A program made the translations under genes and the position numbers. From JBGUVL01 sp045134375 (GTDB taxonomy: Bacteria > Bacillota_I > Bacilli_A > Erysipelotrichales > Erysipelotrichaceae): a stretch of 31,711 bases of DNA. Under the pieces are notes generated by a model. That model saw nothing but the letters and a program-made list of their open reading frames with translations, did no database searches and was not told where the DNA came from. The stretch's first letter is position 1, and each line of letters starts with the position of its first letter. The stretch is taken from positions 1 through 31,711 of the forward strand of contig JBGUVL010000003.1 of the NCBI GenBank assembly GCA_045134375.1. The letters run 5' to 3'. Of this stretch, positions 14,894 through 22,146 are shown piece after piece.

Positions 14894-15623
14894 GGGAGCA
14901 GGAGAGTTAATTTTAAATCGTGAAGATATTCAGGTTAGTGAAAAAGGAGACGTTGCCAATATTGTTACTACTATGGATGTGCGATCACAAGATTATATCC
15001 TAACGCGATTGAAACAATTGCTTCCGGAAGCGAAAGTCATTGCAGAAGAAAGCAACCATAACGAGTTTGATGATGGGTATGTATGGGTTGTAGATCCCAT
15101 TGATGGGACAAGTAACTATGCCTATGATTTAAAACATAGTTGTATTTCCATTGCGCTTCTTTATCAGAAAAAAGGCGATATAGGTGTTGTTTATGATCCT
15201 TATCTTAAGGAAATGTTTGTGGGGATCAAAGGCTTTGGTAGCTATCTAAATGGAAAAGCGATCCATGTGAATCAAAATGCTCTTCCTTCTTCTTTGGTGG
15301 TTGTTGGAACATCGCCTTATGCGAAAGAAAAAGCGGATATTACCTTTCATAACATGAAGAAAATCTTTGTTAATAGTAGAGATATTCGAAGAAGTGGAAG
15401 TGCCACATTGGATTTGTGTTATGTTGCTTGTGGGCGCTTTGATGCCTTTTATGAAGCTAGTTTAGCACCTTGGGATTATAGTGCTGCAGCAACGATTATC
15501 AAGGAATCTGGTGGGATTATTGAAGCGATAGAGCCGGATGTATGGGGCTATGAAAAATCAATTGGAATTATAGCGGGAAACCAACACAACTATTTATCTT
15601 TATTAAATTTATTGAAAGAATAA
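14850..15623 (+). CDS. Inositol monophosphatase family protein
   Basis: 257 residues. Metal-dependent phosphatase of the IMPase/FBPase/CysQ superfamily. Motifs in order: metal-binding Glu-Glu in KVIAEESNH, DPIDGTSNYAY (the DPIDGT signature) and the C-terminal WDYSAAATIIKESGG. Three ATG codons lie in a row at 14844, 14847 and 14850; AGGGGGA ends at 14843, so the last gives the best spacing. It overlaps the end of the glucosidase gene by 44 bases. The substrate could be inositol phosphate, a sugar phosphate or 3'-phosphoadenosine 5'-phosphate; the context next to a glucosidase slightly favours a sugar phosphate. A strong terminator follows. Confidence 0.9.
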   Translation: MEKETLARAIAEVAKGAGELILNREDIQVSEKGDVANIVTTMDVRSQDYILTRLKQLLPEAKVIAEESNHNEFDDGYVWVVDPIDGTSNYAYDLKHSCISIALLYQKKGDIGVVYDPYLKEMFVGIKGFGSYLNGKAIHVNQNALPSSLVVVGTSPYAKEKADITFHNMKKIFVNSRDIRRSGSATLDLCYVACGRFDAFYEASLAPWDYSAAATIIKESGGIIEAIEPDVWGYEKSIGIIAGNQHNYLSLLNLLKE

Positions 15624-15668
15624 AAAAAGCTTTCCTTACGGTGGTTATCGGTAAGGAAAGTTTTTTTA
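15622..15668 (+). terminator. Intrinsic terminator of the glucosidase-IMPase operon
   Basis: CTTTCCTTAC (15630-15639) and GTAAGGAAAG (15651-15660), then T7. The A-rich 5' flank allows the stem to extend. Confidence 0.9.
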
Positions 15669-15690
15669 TTCTCGAAATTAAATCGACGAT

Positions 15691-15724
15691 AAAAAAAGCT
15701 ATCCATACAGAATATATGGATAGC
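15691..15724 (-). terminator. Intrinsic terminator of tRNA-Asn
   Basis: Read on the minus strand: GCTATCCATA (15724-15715), 7-base loop, TATGGATAGC (15707-15698), then T7 (15697-15691). Confidence 0.88.
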
Positions 15725-15736
15725 GTTTCTTATAAA

Positions 15737-15812
15737 TGGCGCCTAAAACAGGACTCGAACCTGTGACCGTTCGGTTAACAGCCGAATGCTCTACCGACTG
15801 AGCTATTTAGGC
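15737..15812 (-). tRNA. tRNA-Asn (GTT)
   Basis: 76 bases with encoded CCA. On the minus strand it starts GCCTAAATAGCTCAGTCGG; the anticodon stem TTCGG/CCGAA encloses loop CTGTTAA (anticodon GTT), the T arm is ACAGGTTCGAGTCCTGT, and the end is TAGGCGCCA. All stems pair. It has its own promoter and terminator. Confidence 0.96.
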
Positions 15813-15834
15813 ATTTCTTGCCAACTGCTTTATT

Positions 15835-15863
15835 ATAATAACATAGGATATATTGGTTGGCAA
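15835..15863 (-). promoter_or_regulatory. tRNA-Asn promoter flanked by a 9-base inverted repeat
   Basis: On the minus strand TTGCCA (15863-15858), 17-base spacer, TATTAT (15840-15835). CTTGCCAAC and its exact complement GTTGGCAAG (15856-15864 and 15817-15825) bracket the whole core promoter. Confidence 0.6.
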
Positions 15864-15879
15864 GTGTTTTTTTGATAAA

Positions 15880-16551
15880 TTAAATCAAATTGATGATTTG
15901 TCCTTTTCCTCCAAAAAAATTCGTTATTAATGTGATTAAGTCTTCCGCGGTCTGCTTGACATAATCGATGGATGTATTTTCATTTCCTTGTACAATAAAG
16001 AATATGTTTTTGCTTCTTTCTGTAACTTTTGTTTTTTCTACTTGTCGAATTTCAAGACGACATATAATTTCATTACTGTCATCAATGTAGCTGTATTCTC
16101 CAGAAGCTACTTTTTTTGGTTCTTTTTGTCCAAGTGGCAGAAAATACTCATCACCGTTTGTGAAACGTAAAGTAACATCACCATTGATAGAATCGATATC
16201 GTGCGCCCCTAGTGCAAGCTTTGAACGTAATGATATTATGTTATAGCAGTCAACAATAGGATTGACATGAAATAGATCTTGATGTTTCAATAATAATCGA
16301 ATTAAGTTTTCTGGAGCAGGCAAGTTTTTTCTTCTTTTTACGTGAACTTTTTCATGAAGCTGATAAAATCCTTCTAAAATGGGATCGTGCTGGTAATCGT
16401 AATTTTGATAAAAGGTTAGCAATTCAACGATTGCTTTTTCTTTGTATTCTTCCCATTGAAAGATGGGAGCGGTGTTGTCACAATCGGATATGACAACACC
16501 AGCTACATGAATGCCAAGTTCGCTTACTTCTTTGCTGATGTGAAAATTCAT
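15880..16551 (-). CDS. B3/B4 tRNA-binding-domain protein (PheT-like domain, stand-alone)
   Basis: 223 residues. The central and C-terminal part matches the B3/B4 domain of phenylalanyl-tRNA synthetase beta chain and its stand-alone relatives: PAPENLIRLLLKHQDLFHVNPIVDCYNIISLRSKLALGAHDID, then the beta-rich GDVTLRFTNGDEYFLPLGQKEPKKVASGEY. Some stand-alone members are thought to clear mischarged tRNA; the exact role here is unknown. It starts 2 bases after the sulfhydrylase stop (TAACCATG), so both genes lie in one operon under the Met T-box. No clear terminator follows before the tRNA-Asn promoter. Confidence 0.85.
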   Translation of the reverse strand: MNFHISKEVSELGIHVAGVVISDCDNTAPIFQWEEYKEKAIVELLTFYQNYDYQHDPILEGFYQLHEKVHVKRRKNLPAPENLIRLLLKHQDLFHVNPIVDCYNIISLRSKLALGAHDIDSINGDVTLRFTNGDEYFLPLGQKEPKKVASGEYSYIDDSNEIICRLEIRQVEKTKVTERSKNIFFIVQGNENTSIDYVKQTAEDLITLITNFFGGKGQIINLI

Positions 16552-16553
16552 GG

Positions 16554-17858
16554 TTATGCAATCGTTGCTAACGCCTGTTCTAGATCGAATAAGATATCAT
16601 CTATGTTTTCTGTTCCAATGGAGAAACGAATCGTTTGTGGAGTAATGCCTTGATCGATCAATTCTTCTTTTGATAATTGCGAATGGGTGGTACTAGCTGG
16701 ATGAATGACTAAGGATTTTACATCCGCAACATTGGCTAGTAACGAGAAGATTTCTAAATGATCAATGACTTTTTTCGTATCTTCTTCACTACCATCAATT
16801 TCAATTGTAAAGATACTACCCGCACCTTTTGGGAAATATTTTTGGTAAAGATCAAAATAAGGGCTATCTGGTAAAGATGGGTGATTAACTTTCTTAACTT
16901 TTGGATGATTTTTTAAGAATGAAACAACTTTTAATGCATTTTCAACATGGCGTTCCACTCGTAATGATAATGTTTCACATCCTTGTAATAATAAGAAAGC
17001 ATTGAATGGCGAAATACAAGCTCCGGTGTCACGCAAGTAAATTGCACGAATTCGAGTCACATAGGCAGCATTTCCGCATGCTTCGCTAAAGATGATACCA
17101 TGATAACTTGGATCGGGTTCGCTTAGCTGTGGGAATTTGCCACTTGCTTTAAAATCAAAATTGCCACTATCAACAATAACACCACCTAATGTAGTTCCAT
17201 GTCCTCCAATGAATTTGGTTGCGGAATGAACTACGATATCGGCTCCATGTTCGATTGGACGGAACAAATATGGAGTTGCGAATGTATTGTCTACGATGAA
17301 TGGGATTTGGTGTGCATGAGCAATTTCAGCAATCGCATCAAAATCAATAATACTACTATTTGGATTTCCTAATGTTTCCGCAAATACTAACTTGGTATTC
17401 GCTTGAATTGCGTTTTCAAAGTTAGCAGGGTCATCCCCATCCACAAAGGTAGTTGTGATTCCATAGCTCTGCAATGTGTGTGCTAAAAGATTATAGCTTC
17501 CACCATAAATTTGTTTGGCACTAACAATATGATCTCCACTTTTTACCAAAGATTGAATTGCGTAAGTGATTGCTGCAGCACCACTAGCAACTGCCAATGC
17601 GGCACATCCTCCTTCTAATGCAGCAAGTCTTTTTTCTAATACATCTTGCGTTGAGTTTGTTAATCTTCCATAGATATTACCTGGATCTTGTAAACCAAAA
17701 CGCGCTGCCGCATGCTCACAATTATCGAATACATAAGATGTGGTTTGATAGATTGGAACAGCACGAGAATTCGTAACCGGATCGGCTTGTTCTTGTCCTA
17801 CATGAAGCTGTAATGTTTCAAATTTTAAATTTCTGTTTTCTCTTTTGATGATTGCCAT
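16554..17858 (-). CDS. O-acetylhomoserine sulfhydrylase (Cys/Met metabolism PLP enzyme)
   Basis: PLP-dependent enzyme of 434 residues that probably joins sulfide to O-acetylhomoserine to make homocysteine for methionine. Landmarks: FETLQLHVGQEQADPVTNSRAVPIYQTTSYVF (start of that segment at about residue 12), YGRLTNSTQDVLEKRLAALEGG, the AVASGAAAI cofactor pocket, ETLGNPNSS, FIVDNTFATPYL and the PLP lysine in HSATKFIGGHGTTLGG. The longer form with an insertion near NYLLAHTL fits the MetY branch rather than cystathionine gamma-synthase. The start at 17858 is fixed by AAGGAGG; an upstream in-frame codon at 17891 falls in the leader terminator. A Met-specific T-box controls it, supporting a methionine role. 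Confidence 0.93.
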   Translation of the reverse strand: MAIIKRENRNLKFETLQLHVGQEQADPVTNSRAVPIYQTTSYVFDNCEHAAARFGLQDPGNIYGRLTNSTQDVLEKRLAALEGGCAALAVASGAAAITYAIQSLVKSGDHIVSAKQIYGGSYNLLAHTLQSYGITTTFVDGDDPANFENAIQANTKLVFAETLGNPNSSIIDFDAIAEIAHAHQIPFIVDNTFATPYLFRPIEHGADIVVHSATKFIGGHGTTLGGVIVDSGNFDFKASGKFPQLSEPDPSYHGIIFSEACGNAAYVTRIRAIYLRDTGACISPFNAFLLLQGCETLSLRVERHVENALKVVSFLKNHPKVKKVNHPSLPDSPYFDLYQKYFPKGAGSIFTIEIDGSEEDTKKVIDHLEIFSLLANVADVKSLVIHPASTTHSQLSKEELIDQGITPQTIRFSIGTENIDDILFDLEQALATIA

Positions 17859-17880
17859 ATTGATTACCTCCTTGAAAAAG

Positions 17881-18152
17881 AAAAAACCCACCCTTATATA
17901 AACTAAGGGCGAGTTTTGTTCGCGTTACCACCTTGCTTCACTGTATCCTCACGGAATACAGCCTCATCGAGTACTATCATACTCTAGTGCTATAACGGGC
18001 ACTCCCGACATTGGCTAATCATTCACCAACATAACTCCAAGGCCATCTTCTTCTATCCGCATCTAATTTCTTCCACCAAACGAAATCTCTCTAGTAAGCG
18101 TAGGATAGGGTACTCTCCTTTTCGTCGTCTTTAATTCATATAAAAGTAGTAT
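17881..18152 (-). promoter_or_regulatory. T-box riboswitch with a Met (AUG) specifier
   Basis: On the minus strand the leader contains AGAGAG and GGTGGAAG of stem I, an AGTA motif on the 5' side of the specifier loop (in GGAGAGTACC), and GAAG-ATG-G on its 3' side. CTATCC/GGATAG closes the loop above and AAGG/CCTT below, which places AUG at 18046-18044 as specifier codon. The T-box itself is AAGGTGGTAACGCG (17934-17921); its TGGT bulge pairs with the ACCA end of tRNA. A terminator stem CTCGCCCTTA (17913-17904)/TAAGGGTGGG (17896-17887) precedes T6. Uncharged tRNA-Met should switch on the sulfhydrylase operon. Confidence 0.92.
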
Positions 18153-18158
18153 GATATA

Positions 18159-18186
18159 AATATACCACTAAATCATAGTTTGTCAA
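18159..18186 (-). promoter_or_regulatory. Promoter of the T-box/sulfhydrylase operon
   Basis: On the minus strand TTGACA (18186-18181), 16-base spacer, TATATT (18164-18159) with TGG extension. It lies back to back with the rrf2 promoter; the two -35 boxes are 6 bases apart. Confidence 0.82.
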
Positions 18187-18192
18187 TAGGAA

Positions 18193-18222
18193 TTGGTAAA
18201 AAAAAGTAAAAAATGATATAAT
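18193..18222 (+). promoter_or_regulatory. rrf2 gene promoter
   Basis: TTGGTA (18193-18198), 18-base spacer, TATAAT (18217-18222) with TGA extension, about 40 bases before the ATG. Confidence 0.72.
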
Positions 18223-18262
18223 GAAATAAAATATAAGTTTATTTGAAAGGATCGATAGTATT

Positions 18263-18694
18263 ATGAAAATATCAACCAAGGGAAGATATGCTTTAAGAGT
18301 TATGATTGATTTAGGAAATTACTCTTTTTCTAGTAGTGTATCACTTTCTGATATTGCAAAACGACAGCAGATTTCAGTGAAATATTTGGAACAAATCATG
18401 CGCGTATTGATCAAACATGGATATGTAAAAAGTGAAAGAGGAGCACATGGTGGCTATCAGCTTGCGAAAGAACCTTCCTGCTATACTGTGGGAGATATTC
18501 TTCGTGCTGCGGAAGGTAGCTTAGCGCCCATCTCTTGTCTAGAGAAAGGAGCAGAACCTTGTGTTATGAAAGAGCAATGTGCTACGATTGCATTTTGGCA
18601 AGGACTATATGACCAAGTCAATCAATACGTTGATTCTTATACACTAGAAGATCTGATGAAGCAAGATGCGGTTGTTTGTGTCAGCCAGAAATAA
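18263..18694 (+). CDS. Rrf2-family transcriptional regulator with three-cysteine motif
   Basis: 143 residues. Winged helix N-terminus MKISTKGRYALRVMIDL, recognition region ISVKYLEQIMRVLIKHGYVKSERGAHGGYQLAK, then DILRAAEG. Cys92, Cys100 and Cys106 (ISCLEKGAEPCVMKEQC) fall where IscR binds an iron-sulfur cluster (Cys92/98/104). The Cys-free subgroup includes CymR, the cysteine regulator of Bacillus. The gene diverges from the sulfur assimilation operon, and the promoters touch, so control of sulfur or Fe-S genes is likely but inferred. The ribosome binding site is AAAGGATCG. Confidence 0.92.
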   Translation: MKISTKGRYALRVMIDLGNYSFSSSVSLSDIAKRQQISVKYLEQIMRVLIKHGYVKSERGAHGGYQLAKEPSCYTVGDILRAAEGSLAPISCLEKGAEPCVMKEQCATIAFWQGLYDQVNQYVDSYTLEDLMKQDAVVCVSQK

Positions 18695-18731
18695 AAAATT
18701 AACTATTTTTTTACAAGCGAATGATTTTTCA

Positions 18732-18760
18732 TTTACATTTTTAGATTATCCTTATATAGT
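18732..18760 (+). promoter_or_regulatory. Promoter of the phospholipase-like gene
   Basis: TTTACA (18732-18737), 17-base spacer, TATAGT (18755-18760), about 30 bases before the ATG. Confidence 0.5.
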
Positions 18761-18790
18761 TAAAGAAAGTAGAAAAATGAGGTGAATCCT

Positions 18791-19582
18791 ATGCCAGCAG
18801 TTTACGCCCATGCTCGATTTGGACAAAAGGTATTAGCGTTATTGAATGAGGACCAAAAGAAAATCATAAAGAAATACAGAAAAACGTATGATGTGGGCTT
18901 ACAAGGACCGGATATTTTTTTCTTCTATCGTCCTTATCAGAAAAATAAAGTAAGCACCTATGGAAATCATTTGCATGAAATCAGTGCTTATCCTTTTTTT
19001 GAACATGCTTTGCAGGTTATTGAACAAAAGGGAAGAGATAGTGCAGAATTTGCCTATCTGCTTGGTTTCTTGTGCCATTTTACTTTGGATAGTGAATGCC
19101 ATCCTTATGTAAATGAAATGATTCGGGTAAGCCACGTACAGCATTTGGAAATCGAGGAAGAGTTTGAGAAGAAGCTATTGCGAATGGATGGGAAAGATCC
19201 TTTTTCTTATCCTTTAGATACCTTGATCGCCGCGGATCAAAAAACCGCAGAAGCAATTGCACCTTTTTATGAGGGAATGGATGTTGTCACAGTGCAAAAA
19301 TCACTGGAATGGATGAAACGGATAAAAAAATTATTTTATACACCAAAGCAAGGGAAATATACAGCCATTAACTTAGCAATGAAAATGACAGGGAAATATG
19401 CTTATTTAAAAGGGTTAATGCACCAACACCAAGACAATCCCAATTGTTTTGAGAGCAATGAAGGATTGCTCCATCGCTTTGATAAAGCTGTTTTTGTGGC
19501 AGTTAATTTGATTGCAGAATTCGATGATGCATTGAAGCAGAAAAAAGATTTACCAAAACGCTTGGATCGTACATTTGAATAG
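18791..19582 (+). CDS. Zinc-dependent phospholipase C family protein
   Basis: 263 residues. The fold family of Clostridium alpha-toxin/Bacillus PLC is suggested by MPAVYAHARFGQKVL, GLQGPDIFFFYRPY with candidate metal-binding Asp, and the helix FAYLLGFLCHFTLDSECHPYV with His and Asp ligands; further His residues follow (HVQHLEIEEEFEKK). No signal peptide is present, so it is probably intracellular, unlike the toxins. ATG at 18791 with GAGGTGA is preferred over the GTG at 18782 that lies inside that site. The transporter gene starts 11 bases later, so they form an operon. Substrate is unknown. Confidence 0.85.
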   Translation: MPAVYAHARFGQKVLALLNEDQKKIIKKYRKTYDVGLQGPDIFFFYRPYQKNKVSTYGNHLHEISAYPFFEHALQVIEQKGRDSAEFAYLLGFLCHFTLDSECHPYVNEMIRVSHVQHLEIEEEFEKKLLRMDGKDPFSYPLDTLIAADQKTAEAIAPFYEGMDVVTVQKSLEWMKRIKKLFYTPKQGKYTAINLAMKMTGKYAYLKGLMHQHQDNPNCFESNEGLLHRFDKAVFVAVNLIAEFDDALKQKKDLPKRLDRTFE

Positions 19583-19592
19583 GGAGAAAAAT

Positions 19593-20843
19593 ATGGAAAA
19601 AAACAAATTAACAAAAATGGAGAAATACTGGATTCTTTATGATGTAGGGAATTCGGCATTTATTTTATTGGTGGCAACTATTTTGCCAATCTATTTTAAT
19701 GCGTTAGCCGCAAATGCAGGCATTTCTGGAGAAGATTATTTGGCATATTGGGGATATGCAGCGAGTGTGGCGACGATCATTGTCGCTCTCATAGGACCGG
19801 TATTAGGAACATTAGCCGATACTAGAAATTTTAGAAAACCATTGTTTACGATTTCGATGATGATTGGGGTTCTAGGCTGTGCGGCACTTTCTTTTCCCAA
19901 AAGTTGGATAGTGTTTTTAGTTGTCTTTGTGATTGCAAAGGTTGGATTTAGTGCCTCTTTAATTTTCTATGATTCAATGCTAGTTGATATCACGGATGAA
20001 AAACGTATGGATATGGTATCCTCTCACGGCTATGCATGGGGTTACATCGGCAGTTGTATTCCTTTTGTGATCAGTCTCGTCTTTGTCTTATTCCATGCAT
20101 CGATCGGTATTTCAATGGGAACGGCAATGATGATTGCTTTCTTTTTGAATGCTACTTGGTGGTTGTTGGTTACTTTGCCATTATTAAAGAATTATCAGCA
20201 GAAAAATTATGTGGAATTACCAAAGCATCCCGTTCGTCAATCATTTTCTAGGTTGTTTGCGACATTGAAAGATATTAAGTCCCAGAAACATATTTTTCTG
20301 TATCTGCTTGCTTTCTTCTTTTTCATTGATGGTGTTTATACCATTATTGATATGGCAACGGCTTATGGCAGTGCGTTAGGGTTGGATACACAAGGTTTGT
20401 TATTAGCATTATTGCTCACGCAAATCGTGGCCTTTCCTTGTGCTTTAATATTCTCCTATTTCTCCCATCGAGTGGATGGTGCAAAATTAATCAAGATTTG
20501 TATCTTGGCTTATACTGGAATTACGATTTTTGCGGTTCAGTTGGATAAACAATGGGAATTTTGGGTGTTAGCTGTTTTTGTTGGTATGTTTCAAGGGGCA
20601 ATTCAAGCATTATCTCGTTCCTATTTTGCGAAAATCATTCCTGCAGAAAAATCGGGTGAATATTTTGGTATCTATGATATCTTTGGAAAAGGAGCTTCTT
20701 TTGTGGGAACAACGTTAGTCGGAATGGTTTCCCAAATCACAAACCAAGCAAATCTTGGGGTAGCGATGTTAGCAATTATGTTTATCATTGGATATGTTTT
20801 ATTTGTTAAAGCGGTTAAACTAAATCAATCAAAAGAAAACTAA
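19593..20843 (+). CDS. MFS transporter, UMF1 (Atg22-like) family
   Basis: 416 residues with about twelve membrane segments. The N-terminus EKYWILYDVGNSAFILLVATILPIYF is the hallmark of the UMF1 family. GTLADTRNFRKPLF is the loop between segments 2 and 3. A second half begins near residue 230 after a cytoplasmic stretch (HPVRQSFSRLFATLKDIK), with a later ALSRSYFAKIIPAEKSGEYFG. Yeast Atg22 exports amino acids from the vacuole; bacterial substrates are unknown. ATG at 19593 follows AGGGAGA. Second gene of the operon with the phospholipase-like protein, followed by a terminator. Confidence 0.9.
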   Translation: MEKNKLTKMEKYWILYDVGNSAFILLVATILPIYFNALAANAGISGEDYLAYWGYAASVATIIVALIGPVLGTLADTRNFRKPLFTISMMIGVLGCAALSFPKSWIVFLVVFVIAKVGFSASLIFYDSMLVDITDEKRMDMVSSHGYAWGYIGSCIPFVISLVFVLFHASIGISMGTAMMIAFFLNATWWLLVTLPLLKNYQQKNYVELPKHPVRQSFSRLFATLKDIKSQKHIFLYLLAFFFFIDGVYTIIDMATAYGSALGLDTQGLLLALLLTQIVAFPCALIFSYFSHRVDGAKLIKICILAYTGITIFAVQLDKQWEFWVLAVFVGMFQGAIQALSRSYFAKIIPAEKSGEYFGIYDIFGKGASFVGTTLVGMVSQITNQANLGVAMLAIMFIIGYVLFVKAVKLNQSKEN

Positions 20844-20851
20844 ACGAGTAG

Positions 20852-20889
20852 AAGGAGCCTTGAGCAAAGATAATTTAGGTTCCTTTTTT
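20852..20889 (+). terminator. Intrinsic terminator of the MFS operon
   Basis: AAGGAGCCT (20852-20860) and AGGTTCCTT (20877-20885) with one G-T pair, then T run. The following 20890-20990 contains nothing recognisable. Confidence 0.82.
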
Positions 20890-20993
20890 GATTTCAATAA
20901 CAAAACCAAGCTTCTTGTTCTACCTATGATTATTATGGGGTGAGCCGAATAAGAAAAGTATACGCTAATGATTTCTATTTTTTAGAAACATGC

Positions 20994-20999
20994 TATAAT
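20994..20999 (+). promoter_or_regulatory. Extended -10 of the small membrane protein gene
   Basis: TGC precedes TATAAT (20994-20999); no good -35 box is seen. Confidence 0.5.
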
Positions 21000-21022
21000 A
21001 GAGCGAGAAGAGAGGAATGACG

Positions 21023-21277
21023 ATGCGGGAAGATCGATTGAAAAGAAAAATAATAATCTACGGCATTGCTGTTATCTTTATTTGTGGATGGGCCGTTTTG
21101 AATTTAATTCCTTATTTAATCGCAATGGATCTTGCTACGGTGTTACTTGCGATAAGTTGCTTTTTCGATGCAAAAGACGCGAAGGAGGAAAGAAATCAGA
21201 AGGTGTTTTTAAAAAAAACTTTATGGTTCATCTTCTTAATGCTAAGTTTAATCGTTATCCTTTTTATTGGATTATAA
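21023..21277 (+). CDS. Small hypothetical membrane protein
   Basis: 84 residues. Three hydrophobic segments (about 9-24, 26-42 and 66-83) and a charged loop KDAKEERNQK between the second and third. ATG at 21023 is 7 bases after AGAGGA; an ATG at 21017 is too close. I recognise no family. It has its own extended -10 and converges on the Spx-like gene, sharing a bidirectional terminator. Confidence 0.65.
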   Translation: MREDRLKRKIIIYGIAVIFICGWAVLNLIPYLIAMDLATVLLAISCFFDAKDAKEERNQKVFLKKTLWFIFLMLSLIVILFIGL

Positions 21278-21305
21278 AAAACACCTTACATCAGGTGTTC
21301 TTTTT
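21276..21305. terminator. Bidirectional terminator
   Basis: AACACCT (21280-21286) and AGGTGTT (21293-21299) with A run on the left and T run on the right, so it can serve both convergent genes. The spx-like stop codon lies inside it. Confidence 0.82.
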
Positions 21306-21726
21306 CTTCGCATTGGCATTCATTAAAGTGTTCACAATCTTCATTACAACAACTTTTGAAAGCAAACTGACGTAAATGGGCAGGGATAAAAGAAGTGATC
21401 TCATCATCATCAAAGCCTACCACAAAATGATCTTCATTGATAATGATCGGTCGTTTTAATACGGTGGGATTTTTTTGTATGAAGTCGACTAAATCGTTGG
21501 TAGAAAAATCATCTAATTTTGAACCAATGGCTTTATAGGCTTTGCTTCTTTTTGAAATAATATCTTCTGTCCCATTTGGACAACGTTGCAGAAGATATTT
21601 GATTTCCTCTTTATTTAAAACTGTATTTTGAATGTTTTTTTCAACATAAGGCAAATGATTGGTGTCTAGCCATTGCTTTGCTTTTGTTGCTGAAGTGCAT
21701 CCAAAGGAAGTATAGATTAATATCAT
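21286..21726 (-). CDS. Spx/ArsC-family protein lacking the second redox Cys, with a Cys-rich tail
   Basis: 146 residues; Bacillus Spx is 131. N-terminal YTSFGCTSATKAKQWL has Cys10 but Ala13, where Spx carries its C10-x-x-C13 redox switch. The conserved Arg92 (LKRPIIINEDHFVVGFDDDEI), which contacts RNA polymerase in Spx, is kept. The C-terminal extension FKSCCNEDCEHFNECQCEE adds five Cys (126, 127, 131, 137 and 139) and a His, as in a metal site. GGAGTG precedes the ATG. Known Spx binds the RNA polymerase alpha subunit under thiol stress; here sensing may have moved to the tail. An arsenate-reductase role is unlikely. Confidence 0.88.
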   Translation of the reverse strand: MILIYTSFGCTSATKAKQWLDTNHLPYVEKNIQNTVLNKEEIKYLLQRCPNGTEDIISKRSKAYKAIGSKLDDFSTNDLVDFIQKNPTVLKRPIIINEDHFVVGFDDDEITSFIPAHLRQFAFKSCCNEDCEHFNECQCEEKEHLM

Positions 21727-21755
21727 AACATCACTCCTGCTCTTTTAATAAAGTT

Positions 21756-21783
21756 ATTATAATCGAATTTGCAAGATAATCAA
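21756..21783 (-). promoter_or_regulatory. Promoter of the Spx-like gene
   Basis: On the minus strand TTGATT (21783-21778), 16-base spacer, TATAAT (21761-21756), about 30 bases before the ATG. Confidence 0.72.
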
Positions 21784-21853
21784 GTAAAATTAAATCACAT
21801 AATTTATCATAATAATTTGTTAATTATGCGTATGAATTTTACTATGATAAAAA

Positions 21854-21961
21854 CAAGCAAATAGATTGATGTTTGCCAAAAAAAGCATAGATACTTTATA
21901 ATTACCTCCTCCTTTAAAAATAAAAAAACAAAAAAACCAACGAAGGTTTTTTTGTTTTTTT
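21854..21961 (+). ncRNA. Candidate small RNA, copy A of a paralogous pair
   Basis: About 108 bases. The -10 box TATGAT (21843-21848) lies 11 bases before CAAGC; 49 bases upstream of the -10 is ATCACATAATTTA (21794-21806). The RNA starts ACAAGCAAA and forms a 5' hairpin GCAAA/TTTGC, then GATACTTTATA, then an exposed ATTACCTCCTCCTTTA (from 21900), and ends in a terminator with a 12-base-pair stem AACAAAAAAACC/GGTTTTTTTGTT plus T run. The CCTCCTCCTTT stretch resembles the 16S rRNA 3' end (CACCTCCTTT) and could cover ribosome binding sites. Copy B at 22441 has the same plan. No long open frame is present. Confidence 0.6.
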
Positions 21962-22010
21962 ATTGATGGATACACAAGAAAATGTGTTAAAAATTACCAA
22001 ATGAAAAAAG

Positions 22011-22039
22011 TAGACAATTTGATGCGTCGATGCTATACT
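22011..22039 (+). promoter_or_regulatory. Promoter of the 80-residue protein gene, with a long leader
   Basis: TAGACA (22011-22016), 17-base spacer, TATACT (22034-22039) with TGC extension. The leader is about 100 bases and includes a hairpin AGTGAGTGAA (22092-22101) / TTCGTTCACT (22114-22123) shortly before the AAAGGAGAGG site. Confidence 0.72.
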
Positions 22040-22146
22040 GTGTCTAAATTAAAAAACATTCGTTTTTATCGTACATTACATTGCTAAAATAAGTGAGTGA
22101 AAATGGCTACTTATTCGTTCACTATTCGTTGTAAAGGAGAGGATCT

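Noticed and set aside
17859..17891. Eleven extra N-terminal residues on the sulfhydrylase
   Set aside because: The upstream codon lies in the T-box terminator and the ribosome binding site would be inside the gene.
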